64,000 nt of DNA, from NCBI RefSeq assembly GCF_032586235.1, contig NZ_JAWHTD010000004.1:1-64000 (forward strand). The letters are read 5' to 3'. Source of the stretch: Aestuariicoccus sp032586235. Its GTDB lineage: Bacteria; Pseudomonadota; Alphaproteobacteria; Rhodobacterales; Rhodobacteraceae. Each line of letters begins with the position of its first letter. The first letter of the stretch is position 1. The position numbers were made by a program, and so were the translations under genes. The notes under the pieces were generated by a model. It was not told where the DNA came from, did no database searches, and worked only from the letters and a program-made list of their open reading frames with translations. This document shows, one piece after another, positions 24,670 through 33,386 of the stretch.

Positions 24670-25875
24670 CTATTCGGCGTCGGCGCGTATCGCGGTCAGC
24701 GACACGACTACATCGACGGCAAAGCCCAGCTGGCTGTCGTCGGTCATGGTGTCGCCGATGGCGAAGTCGCGCCGGTCGAGCGTCACGCGCCCGTCCATCG
24801 CCGCGCTGTCCCCCTCCAGCGTCAGGGCAAAGGGCATTTGCACCGGCATTTCAGCCCCGCGCAGCGTCAGCGTGCCGTCTGCCACATAGCCGTCGGCCGC
24901 GCGCAGGATGTCGGCGCGGAAGGTGGCGGTGGGAAATTGCGTGGCGTCGAAGAAATCCGGCCCCATGGCCTGCGCCGTGACCGACCCCAGAGACAGCGAC
25001 GCGATGGCGATCTGCACCGTCACTTCGCCTTGTTTGCCGGGCTGATCCCGGTCCTCGAAGGTGATGTCCGCCGTCCAGTCGGCGAAACTGCCCGTGACCT
25101 CGGAACCGAGCTGCTGGACCGCGATCTGGAGCGTGCCTTCCTGCACCTGCCAGTCGGATTGGACCTCCTGCAAGGCGGCGACCTGCGCGGCGCTGGCCTG
25201 ATGCTGGAACGCGCCCAGTCCGGCCCCCGCGCTCAGGGCTGCGGCCCAAAGCACTAGCGCAATCAGCGGCGCGGCAAGACCGCCGTGGCTGCCGCCGTGC
25301 TGGCCCGCCTCGGTCTTGCCCGGCAGCATCCGGCGCAGCGTGGCGTCGCGGTCGACGAAGTGGTGTTTCAGCGCGCCGAGGATATGCAGGCCGAGCGCGA
25401 TGATCAGGACCCGCTCGAAGATGATGTGCAGCGCGGCGGCTGTGCCGGCCACCGCCTCGGATTTCGGCACGAAGGGCAGCGACTGGCCGAAGGGCCACCA
25501 GATCGGCGCAAATCCCGACGTGGCGGCGTGATGAACCCAGCCCGCCAGCGGCACGACCACCAGCGACCCGTAAAGCAGCCAGTGCACCACGGCGGCCAGC
25601 AGCGTCTCGGCCCGCCGCTCGGGGTGCAGGGACGCGGGCTTGGGCTGGCTCAGCGCCCAGAGGATCCGCAAGAGCGCCACAAAGAAGATCGTCACGCCCA
25701 CGGTCTTGTGCGCCGAAAAGAGCAGCGCCTTCATGGCCAGCGCCTCGGGCGTGTCGAACGCCCAATCGTTGGCGAGGATGCCCAGCGGGATCGCGGCAAG
25801 AATGCCAAGCGCGGTCAGCCAGTGCAGCGTCTTGGTGACGGCGCCGTAGCGGGTGGAGGTGTTGGTCATGGCCAT
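24670..25875 (-). CDS. Cytochrome b561 fused to a YceI domain
   Basis: A protein of about 401 residues. Residues about 1-190 are a four-helix cytochrome b561 domain with haem-ligand histidines in KTLHWL, SAHKTVG, VVHWLL and ALHIIFE/LHILGALKHH. A further membrane segment follows, then a C-terminal YceI domain (about 225-400; SDWQVQEGTLQIAVQQLGSE, MGPDFFDATQFPTATF, RVTLDRRDFAIGD). The YceI part should face the periplasm. This suggests lipid or quinone-like ligand handling coupled to electron transfer. Several ATGs are possible (25869, 25875, 25890); I chose 25875 with AAAGA upstream. Confidence 0.85.
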   Translation of the reverse strand: MAMTNTSTRYGAVTKTLHWLTALGILAAIPLGILANDWAFDTPEALAMKALLFSAHKTVGVTIFFVALLRILWALSQPKPASLHPERRAETLLAAVVHWLLYGSLVVVPLAGWVHHAATSGFAPIWWPFGQSLPFVPKSEAVAGTAAALHIIFERVLIIALGLHILGALKHHFVDRDATLRRMLPGKTEAGQHGGSHGGLAAPLIALVLWAAALSAGAGLGAFQHQASAAQVAALQEVQSDWQVQEGTLQIAVQQLGSEVTGSFADWTADITFEDRDQPGKQGEVTVQIAIASLSLGSVTAQAMGPDFFDATQFPTATFRADILRAADGYVADGTLTLRGAEMPVQMPFALTLEGDSAAMDGRVTLDRRDFAIGDTMTDDSQLGFAVDVVVSLTAIRADAE

Positions 25876-26026
25876 GGTGCAGTCTTTCATTTGCATTTCC
25901 GCGCAACCTACGTCGGCGCGCGGCGGCGGCAATGACCGCTGCCGCACAAAGACCGTGCAGGATTGCGCGTTCGGGGCGGGACGGGTAAGCACAGGGCAAA
26001 AGACAAGGCGACAGGAAGGAGTTTCC

Positions 26027-26968
26027 ATGCAGCGTGCGTTCGTGTTTCCCGGTCAAGGGGCGCAGACCATCGGGATGGGCCGCGACCTGGCCCAGGCCTA
26101 TCCGGCGGCGCAGGCGGTCTTCGACGAGGTTGACGCCGCGCTCGGAGAATCGCTCAGCGCGCTGATCTGGGAGGGCGAGATCGAAACCCTGACCCTGACC
26201 GAAAACGCGCAGCCCGCGCTTATGGCCACGTCCATCGCGGTGATGCGCGCGCTCGAGGCCGAGGGCGTCGGGATCGACACGGCCTCTTTCGTGGCCGGGC
26301 ACAGCCTCGGCGAATATTCCGCCCTGACGGCGGCGGGCGCGTTCAGCGTCGGCGACGCGGCGCGGCTCTTGCGGCTGCGCGGCCGGGCGATGCAGGCGGC
26401 GGTTCCGGTGGGGCAGGGCGCGATGGCGGCTCTGCTGGGCCTCGACTTCGACAACGTGCGCGCGGTGGCCGAAGAGGCCGCCCAGGGCGAGGTCTGCCAG
26501 GCCGCCAACGACAACGATCCGGGGCAAGTGGTCGTCTCGGGCCACAAGGCCGCCGTCGAGCGCGCGGTCGAGCTGGCCAAGGCGCGTGGCGCCCGGCGCG
26601 CCGTTCTGCTGCCCGTCAGCGCCCCGTTCCACTGCGCGCTGATGCAGCCCGCCGCCGACGCCATGGCCGAGGCGCTGGCCGGGGTCGAGATCAAAGCCCC
26701 CGCCGTGCCGCTGGTGGCCAATGTGACCGCGGCGCCGGTCAGCGACCCGGCCAGCATCCGCAAGCTGCTGGTCGACCAGGTCACCGGCGCGGTGCGCTGG
26801 CGCGAATCCGTCGCCGCCATGACCGCCGCCGGCGTGACCGAGTTCTGGGAGATCGGCGCGGGCAAGGCGCTCACCGGCATGGTGCGCCGCATCGACCGCA
26901 ACGCCTCGGGCCGCGCCATCGGCTCGCCCGACGACGTGCGCGCGGCGGCGGAAAGCCTGCAGGCCTGA
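26027..26968 (+). CDS. fabD: Malonyl-CoA:ACP transacylase
   Basis: A 313-residue FabD that transfers malonate from CoA to acyl carrier protein to supply fatty acid elongation. It starts MQRAFVFPGQGAQTIGMG. The nucleophile lies in GHSLGEY (Ser about 93), with Arg in LRLRGRAMQ and the catalytic His in PVSAPFHCALM. AGGAAGGA precedes the ATG. fabD-fabG-acpP is the standard gene order; fabG follows after 44 bp. Confidence 0.96.
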   Translation: MQRAFVFPGQGAQTIGMGRDLAQAYPAAQAVFDEVDAALGESLSALIWEGEIETLTLTENAQPALMATSIAVMRALEAEGVGIDTASFVAGHSLGEYSALTAAGAFSVGDAARLLRLRGRAMQAAVPVGQGAMAALLGLDFDNVRAVAEEAAQGEVCQAANDNDPGQVVVSGHKAAVERAVELAKARGARRAVLLPVSAPFHCALMQPAADAMAEALAGVEIKAPAVPLVANVTAAPVSDPASIRKLLVDQVTGAVRWRESVAAMTAAGVTEFWEIGAGKALTGMVRRIDRNASGRAIGSPDDVRAAAESLQA

Positions 26969-27012
26969 CATCCCGGCGCGCACCCCCCGCGCGCCCCCGA
27001 AAAGGAGACGAC

Positions 27013-27750
27013 ATGTTCGATTTGACTGGAAAGACCGCGCTTGTGACCGGTGCCTCTGGCGGCATCGGCGGCGAGATCGCCAAGACGCTGCACGCCGCCG
27101 GGGCGACCGTCGGCCTCTCGGGCACCCGCACCGGCCCGCTTGAGGCGCTGGCCGCCGAACTGGGGACACGCGCCCATGTACTGCCCTGCAACCTCTCGGA
27201 CCCCGAGGCCGTCGCCGCGCTGCCCAAGCAGGCCGCCGAGGCGATGGGTGGCGTCGATATCCTGGTGAACAACGCCGGGATCACCCGCGACAACCTCTTC
27301 ATGCGGATGTCGGACGACGAATGGCAATCGGTGATCGACGTGAACCTGACGGCGACCTTCAAGCTCTGCAAGGGCGTTCTGCGCGGCATGATGAAGGCCC
27401 GCTGGGGCCGGATCGTCAACATCAGCTCGGTCGTGGGGGCCACCGGCAACCCCGGGCAGGGCAATTACGCCGCCGCCAAGGCGGGCATGGTGGGCATGTC
27501 GAAATCGCTGGCCTACGAGGTCGCCAGCCGCGGCATCACCGTCAACGCCGTGGCGCCAGGCTTTATCGAGACCGCGATGACCGACAAGCTGAACGACGAC
27601 CAGAAGGCCGCGATTCTGGGCCAGATCCCCGCCGGCCGCATGGGCACGCCCGAAGAGATCGCGGCGGCGGTGCTCTATCTCGCCAGCCCCGAGGCGGCCT
27701 ATGTCACCGGGACGACGCTGCATGTGAACGGCGGCATGGCGATGCTGTGA
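27013..27750 (+). CDS. fabG: 3-oxoacyl-ACP reductase
   Basis: A 245-residue short-chain dehydrogenase. The NADP-binding motif is TGASGGIGG, then NNAGITRDNL. The catalytic Ser lies in NISSVVG, and Tyr152 and Lys156 lie in NYAAAKAG. The closing CVNGGMAML-like end (HVNGGMAML) is typical of FabG. It reduces beta-ketoacyl-ACP in fatty acid synthesis. AAAGGAGA precedes the ATG. Confidence 0.95.
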   Translation: MFDLTGKTALVTGASGGIGGEIAKTLHAAGATVGLSGTRTGPLEALAAELGTRAHVLPCNLSDPEAVAALPKQAAEAMGGVDILVNNAGITRDNLFMRMSDDEWQSVIDVNLTATFKLCKGVLRGMMKARWGRIVNISSVVGATGNPGQGNYAAAKAGMVGMSKSLAYEVASRGITVNAVAPGFIETAMTDKLNDDQKAAILGQIPAGRMGTPEEIAAAVLYLASPEAAYVTGTTLHVNGGMAML

Positions 27751-27791
27751 ATGCTGCGCCGCGGCGCGTTCGGCGAGGGGTGCGAAAGCAT

Positions 27792-27819
27792 TTGCCATCC
27801 CCGCCGCGTATGCTATAGG
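27792..27819 (+). promoter_or_regulatory. Candidate promoter for acpP
   Basis: TTGCCA (27792-27797), a 16-base spacer and TATAGG (27814-27819) match a sigma-70 promoter fairly well. This would give acpP its own start with a GC-rich leader of about 150 bases, which fits the high expression expected of acyl carrier protein. Confidence 0.5.
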
Positions 27820-27977
27820 CGCGTCAGTTTTGGCCGGGGGGCGCGTTTTGCGTTGATTGGCCAGACCCTCCGAAACGCGGGGGGACCGAGCCGCCCGAAA
27901 GGGTAACCAGAGCCACCCCCTCGGGGCGAGGGCAAACCGGGCCACAATAGGCCCGAACAGACGATGAGGATGACAAT

Positions 27978-28217
27978 ATGAGCGATATCGCAGAGCGCGT
28001 GAAGAAGATCGTGGTCGAGCACCTGAGCGTGGAAGAAGAAAAAGTGACCGAGAGCGCGTCGTTCATTGACGATCTGGGCGCAGACAGCCTCGACACGGTC
28101 GAGCTGGTCATGGCGTTCGAAGAAGAATTCGGTATCGAGATTCCCGATGACGCGGCCGAAACCATCCAGACCTTCGGCGACGCGGTGAAATTCATCTCGG
28201 AAGCCAACGACTCCTGA
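27978..28217 (+). CDS. acpP: Acyl carrier protein
   Basis: A 79-residue acidic ACP. The phosphopantetheine attachment Ser37 lies in GADSLDTVELVMAFE. Sequence and length are typical (IAERVKKIVVEHL at the start). It carries growing acyl chains for the Fab enzymes encoded just upstream and could also supply acyl groups to the LuxI enzyme in this window. Confidence 0.97.
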   Translation: MSDIAERVKKIVVEHLSVEEEKVTESASFIDDLGADSLDTVELVMAFEEEFGIEIPDDAAETIQTFGDAVKFISEANDS

Positions 28218-28242
28218 TCCCCCGACGGATCGGAAATTTCAG

Positions 28243-28269
28243 CGGCGCTCCCATCCGGGGGCGCCGTTT
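28243..28269 (+). terminator. Terminator after acpP
   Basis: CGGCGCTCCC, loop ATCC, GGGGGCGCCG form a 10-bp stem with one T-G pair, followed by TTT. It lies 26 bases after the acpP stop, ahead of a convergent gene. Confidence 0.75.
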
Positions 28270-28287
28270 CTCGTTGTGTGTGCCGCG

Positions 28288-29256
28288 TCAGGAGCTTTCG
28301 GGCTGCAGCAGGCCACGCGCCAGCAACGCGCGGAATTGCGCGATGTCGGTCTCGATGGCGCGCTCCAGCGGGATATGCGGCACCTCGCCCAGAACGCCGC
28401 GCAGCGCCGCGTCGTCGTAATCCGCCGCCACAGGCAGCGGCGTGCCGCGTTCATAGGTGATCTGTGCGCCGGGTTCCTGCCGCAGCACCATGTCGACGAA
28501 ATCCGCGACCTCGACCACGTCGTTGCGCAGGTTGCAGGCCGCCGCCCCGCGGTGCCCGGCGCGCGCGCAGCCGATGAACATCCGCGCCACGTCGCTGGCG
28601 TGCTGCAGCGCGACCGGCCCGTCGAAACGGATGTGGAAGGGCGCCCCTGCGGCGACGGCCAGCAGCGCCCGCGCGGTGTCTGAACTGATGCCCTGGTCGC
28701 GGCCCACGCCATAGACCACACCCGGGCGCAGCCCGACGCTGCCGACCTCCCATTCCTGCCAGTAGATGCGCGCCATATCCTCGTTCGCCATCTTGGTGAC
28801 GCCGTAAAGCGTATCTGGCAGGCGCGGCGCGTCGTCGGCGATGCGCCCTGGAGGATAGGCCGTGGCGGGGCCGAAGACGGCCATCGAACTGGCATAGCTC
28901 AGCCCGCTGACGCCGCAATGCCGCGCGGCCTCGAAGATGTTGGTGGTGCCGGTGACGTTCACCGCCGCGCCCAGCGGCGGGTTGGCCTTAACGAACGGCA
29001 CCTGCAGCCCGGCCAGATGCACGATATGTGTGATGCCGTGATCCTCGACGGCGGCGCGCACCGCTGCGCCGTCGGTGACATCGAGCTCGATCCACGCGAT
29101 GGCGTCGAGCGCGTCGTCCTCCATCAAAAGCCGGGGCCGCGCCAGATCCTTGCGCAGGTCCGAGGCGACAAAGGCCGCGCCTTCGCGCTGAAGGTGGTAA
29201 AGCACCCAGGACCCGATGCAGCCCGACGCGCCGGTGATCAGAAATTTCTCGTCCAT
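28288..29256 (-). CDS. NAD-dependent epimerase/dehydratase (extended SDR)
   Basis: A 322-residue extended short-chain dehydrogenase. The nucleotide-binding glycine motif is ITGASGCIGSWV. A Ser-Ser pair (YASSMAVFG) and Tyr/Lys (LYGVTKMANE) make the active site, and LRPGVVYGVGRDQG follows. The substrate is probably a nucleotide sugar or another sugar-type compound; it cannot be named. The start is the ATG at 29256. It is a single gene between acpP and a divergent hisA-like gene. Confidence 0.82.
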   Translation of the reverse strand: MDEKFLITGASGCIGSWVLYHLQREGAAFVASDLRKDLARPRLLMEDDALDAIAWIELDVTDGAAVRAAVEDHGITHIVHLAGLQVPFVKANPPLGAAVNVTGTTNIFEAARHCGVSGLSYASSMAVFGPATAYPPGRIADDAPRLPDTLYGVTKMANEDMARIYWQEWEVGSVGLRPGVVYGVGRDQGISSDTARALLAVAAGAPFHIRFDGPVALQHASDVARMFIGCARAGHRGAAACNLRNDVVEVADFVDMVLRQEPGAQITYERGTPLPVAADYDDAALRGVLGEVPHIPLERAIETDIAQFRALLARGLLQPESS

Positions 29257-29441
29257 TCCGCGACCGCCTTTCCCTTTTGGTATACCATCAACCCTACGCC
29301 CATCCCGCCCCGAATGCCATGCCGGGCGGTCGATGCCGCGAAGCGGCGTCGACATGTCGTGTGCAAACGACAGGACGCGCGGGATCGCTATTATGCTCTG
29401 ATCCGGACGCATTGCGCGTCCACGGCGCAGGAGAGGTTGCC

Positions 29442-30185
29442 ATGCAGATCATACCGACACTCGAATTGCAGAACGGGCGCTGCGTGACGCTGCGCAAGGG
29501 CCGGATGGCGGACCCGATCCTCTGGCATGTGGACCCGGTCGAAACCGCCTTGGGCTTTGTCGAGGCGGGCGCCAGCGCGCTGCGCATCACCGATTTCGAC
29601 GCGATTGCCGGCGCGCAGGGCAACGACGCGCTGATCGAGACCCTGCTGCGCAAGGTCGGCGTGCCGGTGCAGATCGCCGGCGGCATCCGCTCGCGCGAGC
29701 GGGCGGAATACTGGATCGACAAGGGCGCGGGCCAGGTCGTCATCGGCACGCTGGCGGTGCAGGCCCCGCGCGTGGTGATGGAACTGGCCAAATACCACCC
29801 CGACATGGTGGTGCTGAGCCTCGACGTCTGGCAGGGCAAGCTGATGACCCATGGCTGGAATACCCCCAGCGCCTTCACGCCCGAGGCCTTCCTCGACTCG
29901 TTCCGCGACGTGCCGCTGGCTGGCGTGGTCGTGACCGATATCGACAGCGACGACGAGGATGTGGATGCCCAGCTGGGGCTGATCACGGGGCTGGCGGCGC
30001 ACACCCGCCATCCGGTGATCGCCAGCGGCGTGGTCGATACGCTCGACGATATCGCGCGGCTGAAATACGTCTACAACATCGCGGGCGTACTGGTGGGGCG
30101 GGCGCTGATGCGCAAGACCTTCGCATTGGCCGATGCGCTGAGCGTGGCGCAGGAAAGCCGCGAAAAGGTCGCCGATTTCCAATAG
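29442..30185 (+). CDS. HisA-like TIM-barrel protein
   Basis: A 247-residue protein with the HisA/HisF fold: IPTLELQNGRCVTLRKG at the start, GGIRSRERAEYWIDKGAGQV, then VVLSLDVWQGKLMTHGW (second catalytic Asp kept) and VVVTDIDSDDEDVDAQLGLI. In true HisA the first catalytic residue is Asp in a PAIDL-type motif. Here it is Glu (TLEL), and the D-G in the TDIDRDG motif is altered. No other his genes are nearby. It is probably a diverged paralog with another sugar-phosphate isomerase role, or HisA with relaxed chemistry. GAGAGG precedes the ATG. Confidence 0.75.
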   Translation: MQIIPTLELQNGRCVTLRKGRMADPILWHVDPVETALGFVEAGASALRITDFDAIAGAQGNDALIETLLRKVGVPVQIAGGIRSRERAEYWIDKGAGQVVIGTLAVQAPRVVMELAKYHPDMVVLSLDVWQGKLMTHGWNTPSAFTPEAFLDSFRDVPLAGVVVTDIDSDDEDVDAQLGLITGLAAHTRHPVIASGVVDTLDDIARLKYVYNIAGVLVGRALMRKTFALADALSVAQESREKVADFQ

Positions 30186-30202
30186 CCGTCCCCGGGCCGG
30201 AA

Positions 30203-30232
30203 TGAAAAACGCCGCCGGGGGACCGGCGGCGT
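30203..30232 (-). terminator. Terminator after the iron-binding protein gene
   Basis: ACGCCGCCGG, loop GGGA, CCGGCGGCGT form a perfect 10-bp stem. On the minus strand it runs into a T-run at 30204-30208. It lies 22 bases beyond the stop of the 30254-31264 gene. Confidence 0.8.
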
Positions 30233-30253
30233 CTCAACGTTCGGAGGGCGCAA

Positions 30254-31264
30254 TCAGCCGTCGAAATCGACCTCTTCGACCAGGCGCAGCGCATCGGCGC
30301 TGTAGCCTGCGAGCGTCATCAGGTTGACGTCGTCGGCGGTGAAGCTGCCCCAGTTGTTGACCAGCGCCACCGGCTCGGTGCCCGGCGCGATGGGGTATTC
30401 GTAGTTGGCCGCGGCATAGATCTCCTGCGCCTCGGGCGAGGTCAGGTATTCCATCATCTTAAGCGCGTTGTCGCGGTTCGGCGCCGCCTTGGTCATCGCC
30501 ACGCCCGAGATATTCACATGGGTGCCGCCGTTCTCGAACTCGGGGAACAGGATGCGCACGGAATTGGCCCATTCCGCCTGTTCCTCGTCCTCCAGCATCT
30601 CGCCCATGTAATAGGTGTTGCCCAGGCTCACGTCGCACTGCCCGGCCCAGATTGCCTTGACCTGTGCGCGGTCGTTGCCCTGCGGCTTGCGCGCCAGGTT
30701 CGCCTTGACGCCCTCGAGCCATTCCTTGGCGGCCTTTTCGCCGTGGTGGTGGATCATCGCCGACACCAGCGCGATCGTGTAGGGGTGCGTGCCCGAGCGG
30801 GTGCAGATGCGGCCTTCCCATTCCGGGGTGGCCAGCTCTTCGTAGCTGGTCAGCTCGCCATCGGCCACGCGGTCCTTGCTGGCATAGACGATGCGGGCGC
30901 GGGTGGTGACGCCGAACCATTGGTTGTCCGGGTCGCGGTATTGCGCGGGCACGTTCTGGATCAGCGTGTCGCTGGTCACCGGCTGGGTGACGCCCGCGTC
31001 GACCGCGGCGGCCAGGCGCGAGATGTCGACCGTCAGGATCAGGTCGGCGGGCGAGCGGTCGCCCTCGGCCAGCAGACGCTCGACCATGCCCTTTTCCAGA
31101 TAGGCGACGTTGACCTCGATGCCGGTGGCCTTGGTGAAGGCGTCGGTCAGCGGCTGGATCAGCTGCGGCTGGCGGTAAGAATAGACGTTGACCTCGTCGG
31201 CGAAGGCCGGTGCTGCGGTGGTGGCCAGGGCCAACGCGGCGGCGGTGGTGGTGCGGAATGACAT
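30254..31264 (-). CDS. Iron(III) ABC transporter periplasmic binding protein (FbpA/FutA type)
   Basis: A 336-residue periplasmic binding protein with a 22-residue Sec signal (cleaved after AFA). Family features are VNVYSYRQPQLIQPLTDAF, KGMVERLLAEG and the twin tyrosines in GNTYYMGEM that ligate ferric iron in FbpA/FutA/IdiA proteins. No permease or ATPase gene is next to it, so it must use membrane parts encoded elsewhere. The upstream region is AT-rich. Its stem-loop (31323-31338) overlaps the mazG terminator and is not a recognisable iron box. Confidence 0.88.
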   Translation of the reverse strand: MSFRTTTAAALALATTAAPAFADEVNVYSYRQPQLIQPLTDAFTKATGIEVNVAYLEKGMVERLLAEGDRSPADLILTVDISRLAAAVDAGVTQPVTSDTLIQNVPAQYRDPDNQWFGVTTRARIVYASKDRVADGELTSYEELATPEWEGRICTRSGTHPYTIALVSAMIHHHGEKAAKEWLEGVKANLARKPQGNDRAQVKAIWAGQCDVSLGNTYYMGEMLEDEEQAEWANSVRILFPEFENGGTHVNISGVAMTKAAPNRDNALKMMEYLTSPEAQEIYAAANYEYPIAPGTEPVALVNNWGSFTADDVNLMTLAGYSADALRLVEEVDFDG

Positions 31265-31322
31265 GCAAACCTCCCAAGGCTTGGTGTTTCGATTACACCG
31301 CCCATAAATCCGACAAAAACAC

Positions 31323-31344
31323 TCGGGTCAATACCCGATTTTTT
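31323..31344. terminator. Terminator after mazG
   Basis: TCGGGT, loop CAAT, ACCCGA is a 6-bp stem with TTTTTT on the plus strand and GTGTTTTTG on the minus strand. It lies 10 bases beyond the mazG stop. The hairpin is short, so its strength is uncertain. Confidence 0.6.
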
Positions 31345-31347
31345 AGA

Positions 31348-32163
31348 TCAGGTATTTGTGAGCCCCTTTTCGCGCGCCTTTGCCGCATCCCAGAGCGCGT
31401 CCATCTCCGCCAGATCGCTGTCCTGCGGCCCGCGGCCTTGGGCGGCGAGCGCGGCCTCGATGGCCTGAAAGCGGCGGGTGAACTTGGCGTTGGCGGCGCG
31501 CAGGGCCTCTTCGGGGTCGATGCCCAGATGCCGGGCGAGATTGGCCATGACGAACATCATGTCGCCGAATTCTTCGTGCCGGTGGTCGGGGTCGGTGGCC
31601 TCGCGCAGCTCTTGGGCCTCTTCGATCAGCTTGTCGATCACCTGATCCGTGCTGGGCCAGTCGAACCCCACCCGCGCCGCGCGCTTTTGCAGCTTGACCG
31701 CTCGAGTCAGCGCCGGAAGGCCCCGCGCCACGCCGTCGAGCACCCCGGTCTCGGCCTTGCCCGCGCGCTCGGCGGCCTTGATCGCCTCCCAGTCGCGGGT
31801 CTGTTGTTCGGCGGATTTGTCCCGGCTTTCGTCGCCGAAGACATGCGGATGGCGCGCGACCATCTTGTCGCCGATGGCGTTGGCCACGTCGTCGAAGGTG
31901 AACATCCCCGCCTCGGCCGCCATCTGGGTGTGATAGACCGATTGCAGTAGCAGATCGCCCAGCTCGCCCCTCAGCTCGTCCCAGGCCTGCCGTTCGATGG
32001 CGTCGGCGACCTCATAGGCCTCTTCGATGGTGTAGGGCGCGATGCTGGCGAAATCCTGCTCGATGTCCCAGGGGCAGCCGGTCTCGGGGTCGCGCAGACG
32101 GCGCATGATCTCCAGCAGCCGCGGCATCCCGCCCTTGGGGTCGTGGATCAGATCGTCGCTCAT
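31348..32163 (-). CDS. mazG: Nucleoside triphosphate pyrophosphohydrolase
   Basis: A 271-residue MazG with two tandem MazG domains. The first holds CPWDIEQDFASIAPYTIEEA with the metal-binding EEAYEVADAI and ELGDLLLQ. The second holds the EEAQELREA and EEFGDMMFVMANLARHLG pair. It hydrolyses non-canonical and other NTPs to NMP plus pyrophosphate. The start is the ATG at 32163, with GGAGGGA about 7 bases before it. A divergent amidohydrolase gene starts 57 bp away. Confidence 0.93.
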   Translation of the reverse strand: MSDDLIHDPKGGMPRLLEIMRRLRDPETGCPWDIEQDFASIAPYTIEEAYEVADAIERQAWDELRGELGDLLLQSVYHTQMAAEAGMFTFDDVANAIGDKMVARHPHVFGDESRDKSAEQQTRDWEAIKAAERAGKAETGVLDGVARGLPALTRAVKLQKRAARVGFDWPSTDQVIDKLIEEAQELREATDPDHRHEEFGDMMFVMANLARHLGIDPEEALRAANAKFTRRFQAIEAALAAQGRGPQDSDLAEMDALWDAAKAREKGLTNT

Positions 32164-32219
32164 TGCATTGTCCCTCCGTTTGGGCAAGGGATGAGACAAT
32201 CCGCCAAAGGAGTCCAGCA

Positions 32220-33380
32220 TTGCCCGTCATCAACCGAATCGCCGCCTTTGCCGAGGACATGACCGCCTGGCGCCAGCATCTGCACCGCAACCCCGAGCTG
32301 GGGCTCGACTGCCACCGGACGGCGGCCTTCGTGGTCGAGAAACTGCGCTCTTTCGGTATTTCGGAAATTACCGAAGGATTGGCGACATCCGGCGTCGTGG
32401 CGATCATCGAGGGGCAGGGCGAGGGGCCCTGCACCGGCCTGCGCGCCGATATGGACGCGCTGCCGATGGAGGAACGCACCGGGGTCGACTGGGCCTCGAC
32501 CGTGCCGGGGCGCATGCACGCCTGTGGGCATGACGGCCACACCGCGATGCTGCTCGGCGCGGCGAAATACCTTGCCGAGACGCGTAATTTCGCGGGCCGG
32601 GTGGCGCTGATCTTTCAGCCCGCCGAAGAGGTCATCGGCGGCGGGCGCATCATGGTCGAGGAGGGCATGATGGAGCGTTTCGGCATCGACGAGGTCTATG
32701 CCCTGCACACCGACCCTTTCGGCGAGCTTGGCGAATTCCGAACCTGCCCGGGCCCGATCATGGCGTCGGTGGACGAATTCGAGATCGCGGTGAAGGGCGT
32801 CGGCGGCCACGCCGCCTATCCGCATATGTGCCGCGATCCGATGCCGGCGGCGCTGGCGATCGGGCAGGGCTTGCAGACCATCGTGTCGCGCAATGCCGAT
32901 CCGGTGGCGTCGCTGGTGGTGTCGCTGACGCAGATGCACGGGGGTACGGCGATGAACATCATCGCCGACCGTGTCTATATGTCCGGCACGGTGCGCAGCT
33001 TCGACCCGGCGCTGCGCGATCTGGCCGAGACGCGGCTGCGGGCGCTGGCCGAGGGGCTTGCCGCCGCGCATGGCGTGACGGCCGAGGTCACCTATCACCG
33101 CAACTACCCCGCCACGATCAACCCCGCCGCTGAAACCGCGCAGGCGGCCGAGGTGGCGCGGCAGGTGTCGGGCCGCGTGATCGACGACCTGCCGCCCGAG
33201 ATGGGGGCCGAGGATTTTTCCTACATGCTCAACGCCCGTCCGGGATGTTTCCTGTTTCTGGGGCAGGGGATCGGCCCGTCGGTGCACCACCCGGAATTCG
33301 ATTTCAACGACGCGGCAGCGCCCTTCGGCGCGTCCTTCTTCGCGCGGCTGATCGAGACGCGCCAGCCGCTGTCGGCCTGA
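32220..33380 (+). CDS. M20-family metal-dependent amidohydrolase (first paralog)
   Basis: A 386-residue M20D peptidase-like hydrolase. Metal-binding features are MHACGHDGHTAMLLGAA (His and Cys/Asp ligands), QPAEEVIGGG, ALHTDPF, and the dimerisation domain with FEIAVKGVGGHAAYPH. I placed the start at the TTG at 32220 because AAAGGAG lies about 7 bases before it and the aligned paralog at 35067 begins at the same residue. Such enzymes cleave N-acyl amino acids or aminoacyl conjugates such as hippurate or indole-acetyl amino acids. It is a close paralog of 35067-36227. Confidence 0.88.
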   Translation: MPVINRIAAFAEDMTAWRQHLHRNPELGLDCHRTAAFVVEKLRSFGISEITEGLATSGVVAIIEGQGEGPCTGLRADMDALPMEERTGVDWASTVPGRMHACGHDGHTAMLLGAAKYLAETRNFAGRVALIFQPAEEVIGGGRIMVEEGMMERFGIDEVYALHTDPFGELGEFRTCPGPIMASVDEFEIAVKGVGGHAAYPHMCRDPMPAALAIGQGLQTIVSRNADPVASLVVSLTQMHGGTAMNIIADRVYMSGTVRSFDPALRDLAETRLRALAEGLAAAHGVTAEVTYHRNYPATINPAAETAQAAEVARQVSGRVIDDLPPEMGAEDFSYMLNARPGCFLFLGQGIGPSVHHPEFDFNDAAAPFGASFFARLIETRQPLSA

Positions 33381-33386
33381 GCGGCG

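Noticed and set aside
31321..31344. Hairpin TCGGGT/ACCCGA considered as a Fur- or Irr-type operator for the iron-binding protein
   Set aside because: It is followed by T-runs on both strands and sits right after mazG, so a terminator is more likely.
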